Assembly (NCBI RefSeq): GCF_014529945.1
Contig: NZ_JACVFB010000003.1
Location: forward strand, 186,001-250,000
Direction: 5' to 3'
Source of the DNA: Chitinophaga varians
GTDB taxonomy: Bacteria; Bacteroidota; Bacteroidia; Chitinophagales; Chitinophagaceae
DNA length: 64,000 nucleotides
Each line of letters begins with the position of its first letter. Position 1 is the stretch's first letter. A program made the position numbers and the translations under genes. The notes below the pieces were generated by a model. It had not been told where the DNA came from. It did not search any database and saw nothing but the letters and a program-made list of their open reading frames with translations. Of this stretch, positions 18,027 to 25,964 are shown piece by piece.

Positions 18027-18635
18027 TTATGCCTGGTCGGAGGAATTGTTGTCCGCCAGCTGGCGCCGCGCCTGTTCCAGCTGCGCAATGGTTTTTTCCA
18101 GGGCAGCCGTACGTTCCGCCACCATGGCTTCCAGCTGGTTGGCCCTGATCTGTAGCAATGCCCGTTCCTGTCTTTCCACTTTCAGTTTTTCTGCCGTCAG
18201 TCTCCGGGCGGCCGCCAGATAATATACCACCGGGTATATCAGCGATCCTACCAATAATGCGCGGTAGGTCAACCGGATCAGCACCCTGCCCCAGGGACGT
18301 TGCGGGTAGGCATCCAGGGGGAAATCTTCAAAAGGTGAGAGGTAATAAAAAATGATGGAGGTGACGGCCGCCAGGCATAAAGTACCTGCCAGCTTTAGCC
18401 ACCGGGGGATATAGTCGGTCTGTACCGCGAAGGCAGCGATGATCCAGACGAGGAAGCACCAGCCGAAAATGACAAGCTGAGACCCGATCAGATTGGCCGG
18501 ATTGTCCCACTGCCCTTCCCGAAGCCGGATGCCTAGTACGGAATTGGCCAACAGGAAGGTAAAAAACAATCCAGGCACCCAAAACCATTCCATGGCCGGG
18601 GTCGACGTGCTTTCGTATTCGGTGTTTCGCTGCAT
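18027..18635 (-). CDS. Sensor-like membrane protein with C-terminal coiled coil, no kinase domain
   Basis: A 202-residue protein with four predicted TM helices (about 14-33, 48-68, 80-98, 120-142), then a long charged coiled coil (RRLTAEKLKVERQERALLQ to ARRQLAD). This is the architecture of the sensor half of LytS/YpdA-type histidine kinases, where the coiled coil would lead into HFLFN. Here the protein simply stops, and no kinase sequence follows downstream on this strand. It may be a stand-alone membrane scaffold or a truncated kinase. I do not recognise a named family. Confidence 0.6.
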   Translation of the reverse strand: MQRNTEYESTSTPAMEWFWVPGLFFTFLLANSVLGIRLREGQWDNPANLIGSQLVIFGWCFLVWIIAAFAVQTDYIPRWLKLAGTLCLAAVTSIIFYYLSPFEDFPLDAYPQRPWGRVLIRLTYRALLVGSLIYPVVYYLAAARRLTAEKLKVERQERALLQIRANQLEAMVAERTAALEKTIAQLEQARRQLADNNSSDQA

Positions 18636-18788
18636 GCTCGGTTGGGTATTTGACAGACAAAGATAAAAACTGCCTGTCTAAAAAAATAGCAGTGGTAGAC
18701 ACCACCGCCGTTGAAATGGATTATGTATTTGTTGAGATGGTGAGGCAGATTGTAGAAACAACGCCTCACAGCCGTTTAACCCTTAGAA
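18636..18788. other. Intergenic region
   Basis: About 150 bp, no supported gene. It probably holds the promoter of the leftward sensor-like gene. Confidence 0.3.
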
Positions 18789-18902
18789 CTATTGTTCGGC
18801 GCCTATCCAGGCAAAAGTCCAAAGCAGCACCATAAAGAATACGAAAACAATGATGAACCATTTAAAGGAGCCATCGTGATCGTCATAAAACGGATCTTCC
18901 AT
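18789..18902 (-). CDS. Small single-pass membrane peptide (37 aa)
   Basis: A leftward ATG (18902) to TAG frame. It encodes an acidic N-terminus MEDPFYDDHDGSF, a single strongly hydrophobic helix (about residues 14-33, rich in Trp/Phe/Val), and a short tail GAEQ. The ordered acidic-head/TM design and normal Bacteroidota codons suggest a real microprotein. I do not recognise the family. It is divergent from the mini-HTH gene at 19089 and may share that promoter region. Only homologue conservation would confirm it. Confidence 0.45.
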   Translation of the reverse strand: MEDPFYDDHDGSFKWFIIVFVFFMVLLWTFAWIGAEQ

Positions 18903-18981
18903 TGCGGTAATGATTTGAGGGAAATCATATGGCAGTGGACTGATTATTGGTATACCATAAGTGTTGAGAAAAAAATAGTCA

Positions 18982-19001
18982 TTTTTATAAACTATAAATG
19001 C
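18982..19001. promoter_or_regulatory. AT-rich motif upstream of mini-HTH gene 1
   Basis: TTTTTATAAACTATAAATGC, about 90 bp before the ATG at 19089. It is nearly the same as ATTTTATAAACAATAAATCC before mini-HTH gene 2 (19447-19466). This is a candidate shared operator or promoter element. Confidence 0.45.
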
Positions 19002-19088
19002 TATTTCATATCTACTACAGTCAATTTTAGAATAACAAACAGCAGAATAACCCCACTAGATGTATTTTCCAATTCGAAACATTCAGAA

Positions 19089-19358
19089 ATGGCAAAAGGA
19101 AAAGATCCCAGATTTGAGGCAGTGCGCACACTGATAGAGGGAGGTCAGATCAAGGACCTCAGAGGTATCTATGATATTATTCCAATGACCACCGTAGGAA
19201 CGGCGGTAGGTATCCACAAGTCCACCCTGTACAAAAAACTGATGAATCCCGGGTTATTAAAAATTGAAGAATGTATTTTATTGGGTAAAGCATTCGGGTT
19301 GACGCCACAGGTGATCATGACACTGGCACTTAACCAGATGCATAAAAAGTCTTCCTAA
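19089..19358 (+). CDS. Mini helix-turn-helix protein 1
   Basis: An 89-residue basic protein. The start at 19089 (MAKGKDPRFEAVRTLIEGG) is chosen because upstream in-frame sequence is low-complexity and not conserved with the paralogue. Its C-terminal half (GIHKSTLYKKLMNPGLLKI, ECILLGKAFGLTPQVIMTLALNQM) aligns with mini-HTH protein 2 (GFNKATLSKKLAQPELMKI, ECVKLAAVLYVTPQEVMTLALNEI). The pattern resembles a compact XRE/Cro-type HTH. There is no ligand or catalytic domain. It is probably a DNA-binding protein, possibly autoregulatory. Confidence 0.6.
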   Translation: MAKGKDPRFEAVRTLIEGGQIKDLRGIYDIIPMTTVGTAVGIHKSTLYKKLMNPGLLKIEECILLGKAFGLTPQVIMTLALNQMHKKSS

Positions 19359-19444
19359 ATTTCCTGTCCCCCTCCAGATTTACGGTTATCCCCATCCAGA
19401 CGCGTGTTTTGGTGAATAAAAGTCAAAAACGTAAACACAATATA

Positions 19445-19478
19445 CAATTTTATAAACAATAAATCCAATTTTGTAAAC
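19445..19478. promoter_or_regulatory. Direct repeat (21-bp spaced) upstream of mini-HTH gene 2
   Basis: CAATTTTATAAAC (from 19445) and CAATTTTGTAAAC (from 19466) begin exactly 21 bp apart, two helical turns, which would place two protein monomers or dimers on the same face. The first copy is shared with the upstream region of mini-HTH gene 1. Confidence 0.5.
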
Positions 19479-19533
19479 TGTCAAGGCAATAAAAAATACA
19501 TCTCAGTTAATTTGGGAAACTGAGCATGTCACC

Positions 19534-19902
19534 ATGGAAATTCCAGAATCAAAACGACATACACTTTCCGGATTGATCAGAAAGGGAATCGCCGAAGCCG
19601 CGCTTCCAGAGAAGGAAAGGAGCCTGGACCCGGGCATTTATAACTTCAAGACACTGCTGGAATACGTCAAGCATACGGCATTAACCAAAGACGCCGGCTT
19701 CAATAAAGCCACTCTTTCAAAAAAACTGGCCCAGCCGGAACTGATGAAAATAGCTGAATGTGTGAAACTGGCTGCTGTACTGTATGTAACGCCTCAGGAG
19801 GTGATGACCCTCGCCCTCAATGAAATCAGTCAGCGCCCTCCTAAAAAAGCCAAAGCAAAGAAAGCAGCGGCCAAATCTGCCGGCGAAAAAAAAGTCAGAT
19901 AA
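19534..19902 (+). CDS. Mini helix-turn-helix protein 2 with Lys/Ala-rich tail
   Basis: A 122-residue protein paralogous to the one at 19089 over the HTH-like core (about residues 38-98). It differs by an N-terminal extension and a C-terminal histone-like tail PPKKAKAKKAAAKSAGEKK, which suggests additional non-specific DNA binding. The two genes lie in the same orientation, 175 bp apart, each with its own AT-rich upstream motif. They probably arose by tandem duplication. Function is not known. Confidence 0.62.
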   Translation: MEIPESKRHTLSGLIRKGIAEAALPEKERSLDPGIYNFKTLLEYVKHTALTKDAGFNKATLSKKLAQPELMKIAECVKLAAVLYVTPQEVMTLALNEISQRPPKKAKAKKAAAKSAGEKKVR

Positions 19903-19934
19903 TTTTCCGATCATCTGTCTCCCCAAGCCTGACT

Positions 19935-20477
19935 TTATAAGTCTGGCAACGTTTTAGACATAATAGTGGTAGGTTTCACCTCTTCTCTGAACCCAGGCAA
20001 TTCCAGCCTCGTTTTTCCCGTCTTCATAAACCCGTTGCGCTCATAAAACCGGATAGCTGTTTCATTGACGTCCACTACGTACAATACAATAGCGGATTTC
20101 TGTTTCTCCCGGGCAATTCCTTCTATCTTCTCCATGGCTATTTTACCTACGCCGGTACCTTTAACTTCAGCCAGCATATAAATACGTTCCAGCTCCAGCG
20201 CATTGGGGAAACGCAATGCCTGATCGGATGCTTTCAGCTGGTCGTTGAGTTTAACGAAGCCCGCAGGCTGATCGTCGGCATAGATCAGGTAATAAGTGGT
20301 GCCCGGGTCCAGGATATCTTTCGTCAGGCGCTCTGCAGAAAAAGAGCCGGCAAGATACTGTTCCAGGGCGGCGGCGGACTCCCACTGGTTCGTGAAATGT
20401 TGTGTATAAGCTGTTGTGCAAACATCATGCAGCAGGCTGACGTCTTTTAGAGCTGCTGCGATAAGATCGACCTTCAT
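19935..20477 (-). CDS. GNAT family N-acetyltransferase
   Basis: A 180-residue acetyl-CoA-dependent acetyltransferase. Seen: N-terminal helices with HFTNQWESAAALEQYL, the strand AGFVKLND, and the acetyl-CoA loop VKGTGVGKIAMEKIEGIA (an R/Q-x-x-G-x-G/A-type motif, about residues 109-126). It then has VNETAIRFYERNGFMKTG, the GNAT motif B. The substrate is unknown. It is a single leftward gene between the mini-HTH genes and the ECF sigma gene. The start at 20477 gives the usual length of the family. Confidence 0.88.
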   Translation of the reverse strand: MKVDLIAAALKDVSLLHDVCTTAYTQHFTNQWESAAALEQYLAGSFSAERLTKDILDPGTTYYLIYADDQPAGFVKLNDQLKASDQALRFPNALELERIYMLAEVKGTGVGKIAMEKIEGIAREKQKSAIVLYVVDVNETAIRFYERNGFMKTGKTRLELPGFREEVKPTTIMSKTLPDL

Positions 20478-20528
20478 TATTTACCTATTTTGTTATTTTT
20501 TATTTTTCCGTTGGCAGGTACATCAGCA

Positions 20529-21017
20529 TTAAATCATGTGAATCATGGTTACTGTTATCAGCATCATGATCAGCTCATCGTTGATAGAAGCTCTGAGGAT
20601 GCGGAGGGCTTTACGCATGTGTTGTTCCACGGTATTCACGGAAATGTGTAATCGTTCAGCCACTTCCTTATTAGAGAGTTGTTCTTCGCGGCTGAGGAGG
20701 AAAACGGCGCGGCACTGATCGGGCAGCTGCTGTATTTTGCGGCGTAGCCTGGTTTCCAGTTCTTTCAGTTCCAGTTTATCCGGCCCGATACCAGCAGATG
20801 GCAGATAGTTTTCACGGAGCAGGGCTTCCTTTTTCAGTTGCAACAGCTGTTGCCGGTGATGGTTATAGATACGGTTACGTGTGGCAATAAAAAGGTAGTT
20901 TTCCAGAACGGTGTTTTCGGGTAACCGTGACTGTTGGCGGTAGAGCGACAGGAACACATCCTGTACCAGTTCCTGCGATGCCTCCATATGGCCCGTCTTT
21001 TTATAGGCCAGGTTCAC
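20529..21017 (-). CDS. ECF RNA polymerase sigma factor of Sus locus 1 (start uncertain)
   Basis: A sigma-70 family ECF factor. The protein from the first canonical start (GTG at 21017) begins inside region 2 (NLAYKKTGHMEASQELVQDVFLSLY) and contains region 4 (LPDQCRAVFLLSREEQLSNKEVAERLHISVNTVEQHMRKAL). The same frame stays open for 46 codons further (to 21155) and encodes the missing beginning of region 2 (LLRSWQNGDEKAFDQLYARH), but holds no ATG, GTG or TTG. Candidate starts there are ATT/ATA or CTG. It is divergent from the FecR gene, which presumably controls it, and drives SusC/SusD. Confidence 0.88.
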   Translation of the reverse strand: MNLAYKKTGHMEASQELVQDVFLSLYRQQSRLPENTVLENYLFIATRNRIYNHHRQQLLQLKKEALLRENYLPSAGIGPDKLELKELETRLRRKIQQLPDQCRAVFLLSREEQLSNKEVAERLHISVNTVEQHMRKALRILRASINDELIMMLITVTMIHMI

Positions 21018-21273
21018 CAGCCTGATATAATGACGGGCATAAAGCTGGTCAAAGGCTTTCTCATCGCCGTTTTGCCAGGACCGGAGCAGGGCTGTATCGG
21101 TATTTTCCGCGTGTGGTTCGATGGCTATACGATTTTTATCAAATCTAATAATTATTCACTTGTATTTTACCGTTGTTATATTCCTGCTTATCCTGAAAAA
21201 AAATTTTCGGACAGGATAACGGCAACAGATTAAATTGGTGTTATTTAATGTAGCCAGTCGCATCATTACCGTT

Positions 21274-22272
21274 ATGGATGAACAAAATTTGTATGTACTG
21301 TTACAGAAATATAGCCAGGGTGCCTGCACTGAAGAAGAGCTTACGACGCTGGAGGCCTGGTATGCCATGCTCGGGCAGGATTTGCCTGATGAAGTGATAG
21401 ACCCGCAAAGCGAGGCTGCGCGGCAACTCACACAGCAACAGCTGCTGGCATTACGGGCACGGTTGTCTGTAGCTCCTGTAGCAGCGTCACTGACGGTAGT
21501 GAAACGGAGCCTCTGGAAAAAGGCGGGGCGTTATGCTGCTATCTGGACCAGCGTATTGGTGCTGGCCGGCGCAGGTTACTGGTGGTACAGTACCGGCAGT
21601 AATCCTACGGCAGTGAGTGTACGGCGCTACGCTGGCGGACAAACGAATTTTGACCGTTACCTGACATTGCCGGATGGCAGTACCGTTGTGCTGCACAGAG
21701 GCAGCCGGCTGGTGGTACCGGAGCACTTCAACGGCCCCTCCAGAGAGGTAACGTTGCTGGGGGAAGCCTATTTCGATATCCGGTCCGACAGCGCGAAGCC
21801 ATTTGTCATCAATACCGGTCAACTGAAAACGACCGTACTGGGCACTGCTTTTAACATCAGCGCCTATCCGGAGCAGCCGGAGATAACGGTGTCGGTTACA
21901 CGTGGAAAAGTAAAAGTGGAAGATGGCACCAAAGTGCTGGCCGTATTGACACCCGATCAACAAATCGTTTACAATACAAAAAATGCAGCCGCCCGTCAGG
22001 AAGCCGTGAATGCGGCCGCCCGGGCGAGCTGGACCACCAACGAGATGGTTTTTGAAAATGCCACTTTCGAAAACATCGCCAATACACTCAGTAAACGTTA
22101 TGAAGTGAACATACAATTCAGTGATGACGCTTTAAAACAATGCCCTGTCCGCGTATCCTTCGCAGGTACTGAATCACTCGAAGAAGTCCTCGATGTGATC
22201 TGCGGTGTCAGAAACGCCACGTATCAAATAGAAAACGGCCGCGACGTGCTCATAAAAGGCAAAGGCTGCTAA
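21274..22272 (+). CDS. FecR-family anti-sigma factor, Sus locus 1
   Basis: A 332-residue inner-membrane anti-sigma protein. The start at 21274 (MDEQNLYVLLQKYSQG) is chosen over an in-frame GTG/TTG-type extension because it matches the family's N-terminus. Layout: a cytoplasmic sigma-binding part (1-75), one TM (about 91-108, AAIWTSVLVLAGAGYWW), a FecR domain (about 125-215, LPDGSTVVLHRGSRLVVPE), then the DUF4974/STN-contacting C-terminal domain (about 260-330). It receives the signal from the STN domain of the downstream SusC and releases the ECF factor. Confidence 0.93.
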   Translation: MDEQNLYVLLQKYSQGACTEEELTTLEAWYAMLGQDLPDEVIDPQSEAARQLTQQQLLALRARLSVAPVAASLTVVKRSLWKKAGRYAAIWTSVLVLAGAGYWWYSTGSNPTAVSVRRYAGGQTNFDRYLTLPDGSTVVLHRGSRLVVPEHFNGPSREVTLLGEAYFDIRSDSAKPFVINTGQLKTTVLGTAFNISAYPEQPEITVSVTRGKVKVEDGTKVLAVLTPDQQIVYNTKNAAARQEAVNAAARASWTTNEMVFENATFENIANTLSKRYEVNIQFSDDALKQCPVRVSFAGTESLEEVLDVICGVRNATYQIENGRDVLIKGKGC

Positions 22273-22554
22273 GACGACGATAAAACACATCATTCAAAAC
22301 CAAAATTGATAACTGTAACAAGTTAAATGGACAAAGTGCGCCCTGTTTGCTAAATCAATTTAGCATCAAAATCAGCCACCAGTGCGCCGTTACTGATTCT
22401 ATGCATCACTAAAATCTACATCGCATGAAACCACAATGATCACCATCAAACAACACGTTCTGAAGTAAAACACTTTCATCAGCCTGAAAGCTGAAAGTCG
22501 TGACAGCAGCATCCTGCTGTTAACGGCTGCCTATTTCCTAACAATTTTAAAAGA
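22273..22554. other. Leader region of SusC gene 1 with a perfect palindrome
   Basis: About 280 bp without a gene. It contains TGCTAAAT-CA-ATTTAGCA (22348-22365), a perfect 8+8 inverted repeat, and a CAGCAGCATCCTGCTG hairpin near 22504-22519. It probably holds the ECF-dependent promoter and 5' leader of susC. Confidence 0.4.
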
Positions 22555-25500
22555 ATGCCCGTTATGCACAAGTTTTTAGCTGTGACCACACAGCTGACAG
22601 CCACGCTATTGCCCTGTATGTTCCGCCACGGCCGGCACATGGCAAAAACCATCACCCTGGCCCTGCTCAGCATCCTGTTACTGTCATCCGTACTCTCTGC
22701 CTCCCCCGGCAGAGCGCAAGACATCTCTACCAAACAAATCACCCTGACACTAAAAAATGAAACACTTAAAAGCGCCCTGGGCAAAGTAGAAAGCCTGTCA
22801 GGCTTCCGCCTCGCCTATCCGCCCGAACAAGTGAACCTGTACAAAAATGTCAGTCTGCCTAAAGCCACCCGCAGCGTTAAAACAACCCTGGAGCTGTTGC
22901 TGACGGACACCTATCTGCACTTCCGGCAGTCAGACAACATCATCATCATTTTTCGCCCGTCGGAGCAAAACGGCCATACCGCAGATACCTCGGTACGTCC
23001 GGCCCCGCAGGCATCCAACGGCGCGATGCGTACCATTATCGGCTCGGTCATGGAAAACAAAACCAATGTGGTACTCCCCGGCGTGTCTGTACAGGTAAAA
23101 GGGACCAGCAGAGGCACCCAGACACAAAGCGACGGTACCTACAGCATACAGGTGCCTGCCAACATGAAAACACTGGTGTTCTCCTTCATTGGCTATGAAA
23201 CGAGAGAAGTGGAAATATCCGCCTCCAACCAGACAGACGTGACCATGATGCCTTCCAGCCTCGGCCTGAAAGACGTAGTGGTAGTGGCTTACGGTCAACA
23301 GAAAAAAGCGACCGTCACCGGCGCCATCGCTTCCATCAGCACGAAGGAACTGGTGCAGAGCCCCGTGTCCAACCTCACCAACGCCCTGGCAGGACGCCTT
23401 CCCGGCCTCATCACCACCCAGCGCAGCGGTGAGCCCGGCGTAGATGCCAGCAACCTGTACATCCGCGGCGTAGGCACGCTCAACGGCGCCTCCCCCATCA
23501 TCATGGTAGACGGTATCGAGCGGCCCATGGATTATGTAGATCCCAACGATATCGAAACACTCACCATCCTGAAAGATGCCGCCGCCACCGCCGTACTGGG
23601 TATGCGCGGCGCCAACGGGGCCATCCTCATCACCACCAAAAGAGGCAAGGCCGGCGCCCCTTCCGTGAACTTCCGCGCCTCCACAGGCATCACCGAAGCC
23701 ACCCGCCTGCCGCAATACCTGGGCTCCTACGATTATGCCTCGCTGCTCAACGAAGCACTGAAAAATGACGGCGCCCAGCCTGCCTTCACACAAGCACAGC
23801 TGGATGGCTACAAAAGCGGGAAACTGCCCAACACCGATTATTACAAGTTCATCATGAAACCATCCACCGTAGCACAGGGCAACCTGAACGTCAGCGGCGG
23901 TAACAACATCGCCCGCTACTTCATCTCCGCCGGCTACAACGTGCAGGACGGCCTCTACGCCCATACCAAAGAAAACCAGGACGGCTATACGGGCAACAAC
24001 AATATGAAACGGTACAACCTGCGCGCCAACGTAGACGTGGACATCACTCCCGATCTGGCTGCCCGCGTAGACATTGCCGGTATCATGACCGACCGCCGCG
24101 ATGGTAACAACTCCGCCAGCACTATCATGAACCTGGCCAACCGCATGGCGCCCATCTACCCTATCGTGAACCCTGACGGTTCCCTCTGGGGCAACGGCAC
24201 CTTTCAGTCCAACATACTCGGGGAACTGTCGCAGAAAGGATACCGCCGCTGGTACAACAATACCGTACAAGGGACCTTCGCCCTCACCCGCAAACTGGAT
24301 ATCATCACTAAAAACCTGACGGCAAAAGTTTCTTTTTCGTACGACAACACCAACTCGCCATCTGCCTCCTATACCCGCAACTACGCTGTATTTGAGCCAT
24401 TATACGACGCACAGGGCAACATCACCAACTACAAACAATCCGGTCAGGATACCAAAATAGATCCTAACGGCTCCTTCAGCGGAGGCGGCGCCAACCGCAG
24501 TACTTACCTGGAGGCCACGGCCAACTGGAACCGGCAGTTCGGCCGCCATGAAGCTACCGCCATGGTGTTATGGAACCGTCGCCTCAACGAAAACGGATCG
24601 TCCATTCCCCGGGCTTATCAGTCGCTGCTCTTTCGCGGCACTTACAACTACCTGCAGAAATACCTGCTGGAATTCAGCGCTTCCTATCAGGGCTCTGAGA
24701 ATTTCCCCAAAGAAAGTCGCTACGGCTTCTTTCCCTCCATCTCCGCCGGATGGGTGCTGTCTGAAGAAAGTTTCATCAAAGACAATATTCCGGCCATCAA
24801 CTTCCTGAAAATACGCGGCTCCTATGGTGAAGTAGGTAACGACCAGGCGGGCAGCGACCGTTTCCTGTGGTTCACCTCCTGGGGCGGCGGCAGCCAGTAT
24901 TATTTCGGCACCAATGCCAGTCAGGCTAACGGCTGGCAACAAGGCCCCATCGGTAACCCCGGCGTTACCTGGGAACGCGGCAGGCAGGCTAACGTAGCCC
25001 TCGAAGCCCGTTTCTGGAACAACCTGTTAGGCGTATCCCTCGATCTGTTTACCCAGCGCAGAAGCAAAATCCTCATCCGTCGCAATACCCTCTCCGATGT
25101 ATTTGGTCAGGATATCAAAGCACAAAACATCGGTATTGTGGACAACAAAGGATTTGAGCTGGAGCTGAGCCATGAGAACACCATTGGCCGCGTACATTAT
25201 TTCATCAAGCCCAATGTCACTTTTGCCCGTAACAACATCGTGTACCAGGATGAAGTGGCGCGGGCCTATTCCTGGATGAAACGTACCGGTCACCCTATCG
25301 GCACCAAATTCGGCCTGATCTCCGAAGGCTTCTTTAAAGACCAGGCTGACGTAGACAACAGTCCTTTCCAGAATTTCTCTGCCTATGGCCCCGGTGACTT
25401 CAAATACAAAAAACTCACCGGTAAAGAATACGATTTTATTCAGTCCGATTTCGATGAAACAGCTATCGGTTACGCCCGTACGCCGGAGATCATGTTCGGC

Positions 25501-25962
25501 GCCACGCTGGGAGCAGCCTACAAAGGCTTTGACATCTCCCTGTTGCTCCAGGGAGCAGCCCACACCGATGTGATGCTCAACAACGAAGCCGTCTATGAAT
25601 TCTTTCAGGGCGGTAAAGTGAAGCCTTTCCATCTCGGCCGCTGGACACCGGAAACAGCTGCCACCGCCACTTATCCGCGCCTGCACAGCAACACCAACGG
25701 TAACAATCACCGTGGCTCTTCTTTCTGGGTAAAAGATGCCAGCTACCTGCGCCTAAAAAACGCGGAAATAGGCTATCAACTGCCCAAAAACTGGGTGAAA
25801 CAGGTGGGCCTCTCCTATGTTCGTTTATACGCCAACGGTATGAACCTCTTTACCTGGGACAAACTGAAAGACTATCAGGTAGATCCTGAAATCGGTGATG
25901 GCAACGGCGCCATGTATCCCATTCAGCGCATCTGGAATTTCGGTATCGATGTAAGATTCTAA
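22555..25962 (+). CDS. SusC/RagA TonB-linked outer-membrane transporter with STN domain, locus 1
   Basis: A 1135-residue TonB-dependent transporter. Layout: signal peptide (about 30-55, ending GRAQD), STN domain (about 60-135, ITLTLKNETLKSALGKVESL), carboxypeptidase-D-like domain (about 160-235, GSVMENKTNVVLPGVSVQVKG), plug (GLKDVVVVAYGQQKKATVTGA then NALAGRLPGL) and a 22-strand barrel ending in Phe (NFGIDVRF), typical of Bam substrates. With SusD it forms the outer-membrane uptake pair; the STN domain signals to FecR. The substrate is not evident because no glycoside hydrolase is encoded nearby. Confidence 0.95.
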   Translation: MPVMHKFLAVTTQLTATLLPCMFRHGRHMAKTITLALLSILLLSSVLSASPGRAQDISTKQITLTLKNETLKSALGKVESLSGFRLAYPPEQVNLYKNVSLPKATRSVKTTLELLLTDTYLHFRQSDNIIIIFRPSEQNGHTADTSVRPAPQASNGAMRTIIGSVMENKTNVVLPGVSVQVKGTSRGTQTQSDGTYSIQVPANMKTLVFSFIGYETREVEISASNQTDVTMMPSSLGLKDVVVVAYGQQKKATVTGAIASISTKELVQSPVSNLTNALAGRLPGLITTQRSGEPGVDASNLYIRGVGTLNGASPIIMVDGIERPMDYVDPNDIETLTILKDAAATAVLGMRGANGAILITTKRGKAGAPSVNFRASTGITEATRLPQYLGSYDYASLLNEALKNDGAQPAFTQAQLDGYKSGKLPNTDYYKFIMKPSTVAQGNLNVSGGNNIARYFISAGYNVQDGLYAHTKENQDGYTGNNNMKRYNLRANVDVDITPDLAARVDIAGIMTDRRDGNNSASTIMNLANRMAPIYPIVNPDGSLWGNGTFQSNILGELSQKGYRRWYNNTVQGTFALTRKLDIITKNLTAKVSFSYDNTNSPSASYTRNYAVFEPLYDAQGNITNYKQSGQDTKIDPNGSFSGGGANRSTYLEATANWNRQFGRHEATAMVLWNRRLNENGSSIPRAYQSLLFRGTYNYLQKYLLEFSASYQGSENFPKESRYGFFPSISAGWVLSEESFIKDNIPAINFLKIRGSYGEVGNDQAGSDRFLWFTSWGGGSQYYFGTNASQANGWQQGPIGNPGVTWERGRQANVALEARFWNNLLGVSLDLFTQRRSKILIRRNTLSDVFGQDIKAQNIGIVDNKGFELELSHENTIGRVHYFIKPNVTFARNNIVYQDEVARAYSWMKRTGHPIGTKFGLISEGFFKDQADVDNSPFQNFSAYGPGDFKYKKLTGKEYDFIQSDFDETAIGYARTPEIMFGATLGAAYKGFDISLLLQGAAHTDVMLNNEAVYEFFQGGKVKPFHLGRWTPETAATATYPRLHSNTNGNNHRGSSFWVKDASYLRLKNAEIGYQLPKNWVKQVGLSYVRLYANGMNLFTWDKLKDYQVDPEIGDGNGAMYPIQRIWNFGIDVRF

Positions 25963-25964
25963 AA

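Noticed and set aside
22930..24270. A 446-codon leftward open frame across susC
   Set aside because: Antisense to a clear SusC gene; composition bias of GC-rich codons gives long frames on the opposite strand. No domain seen.
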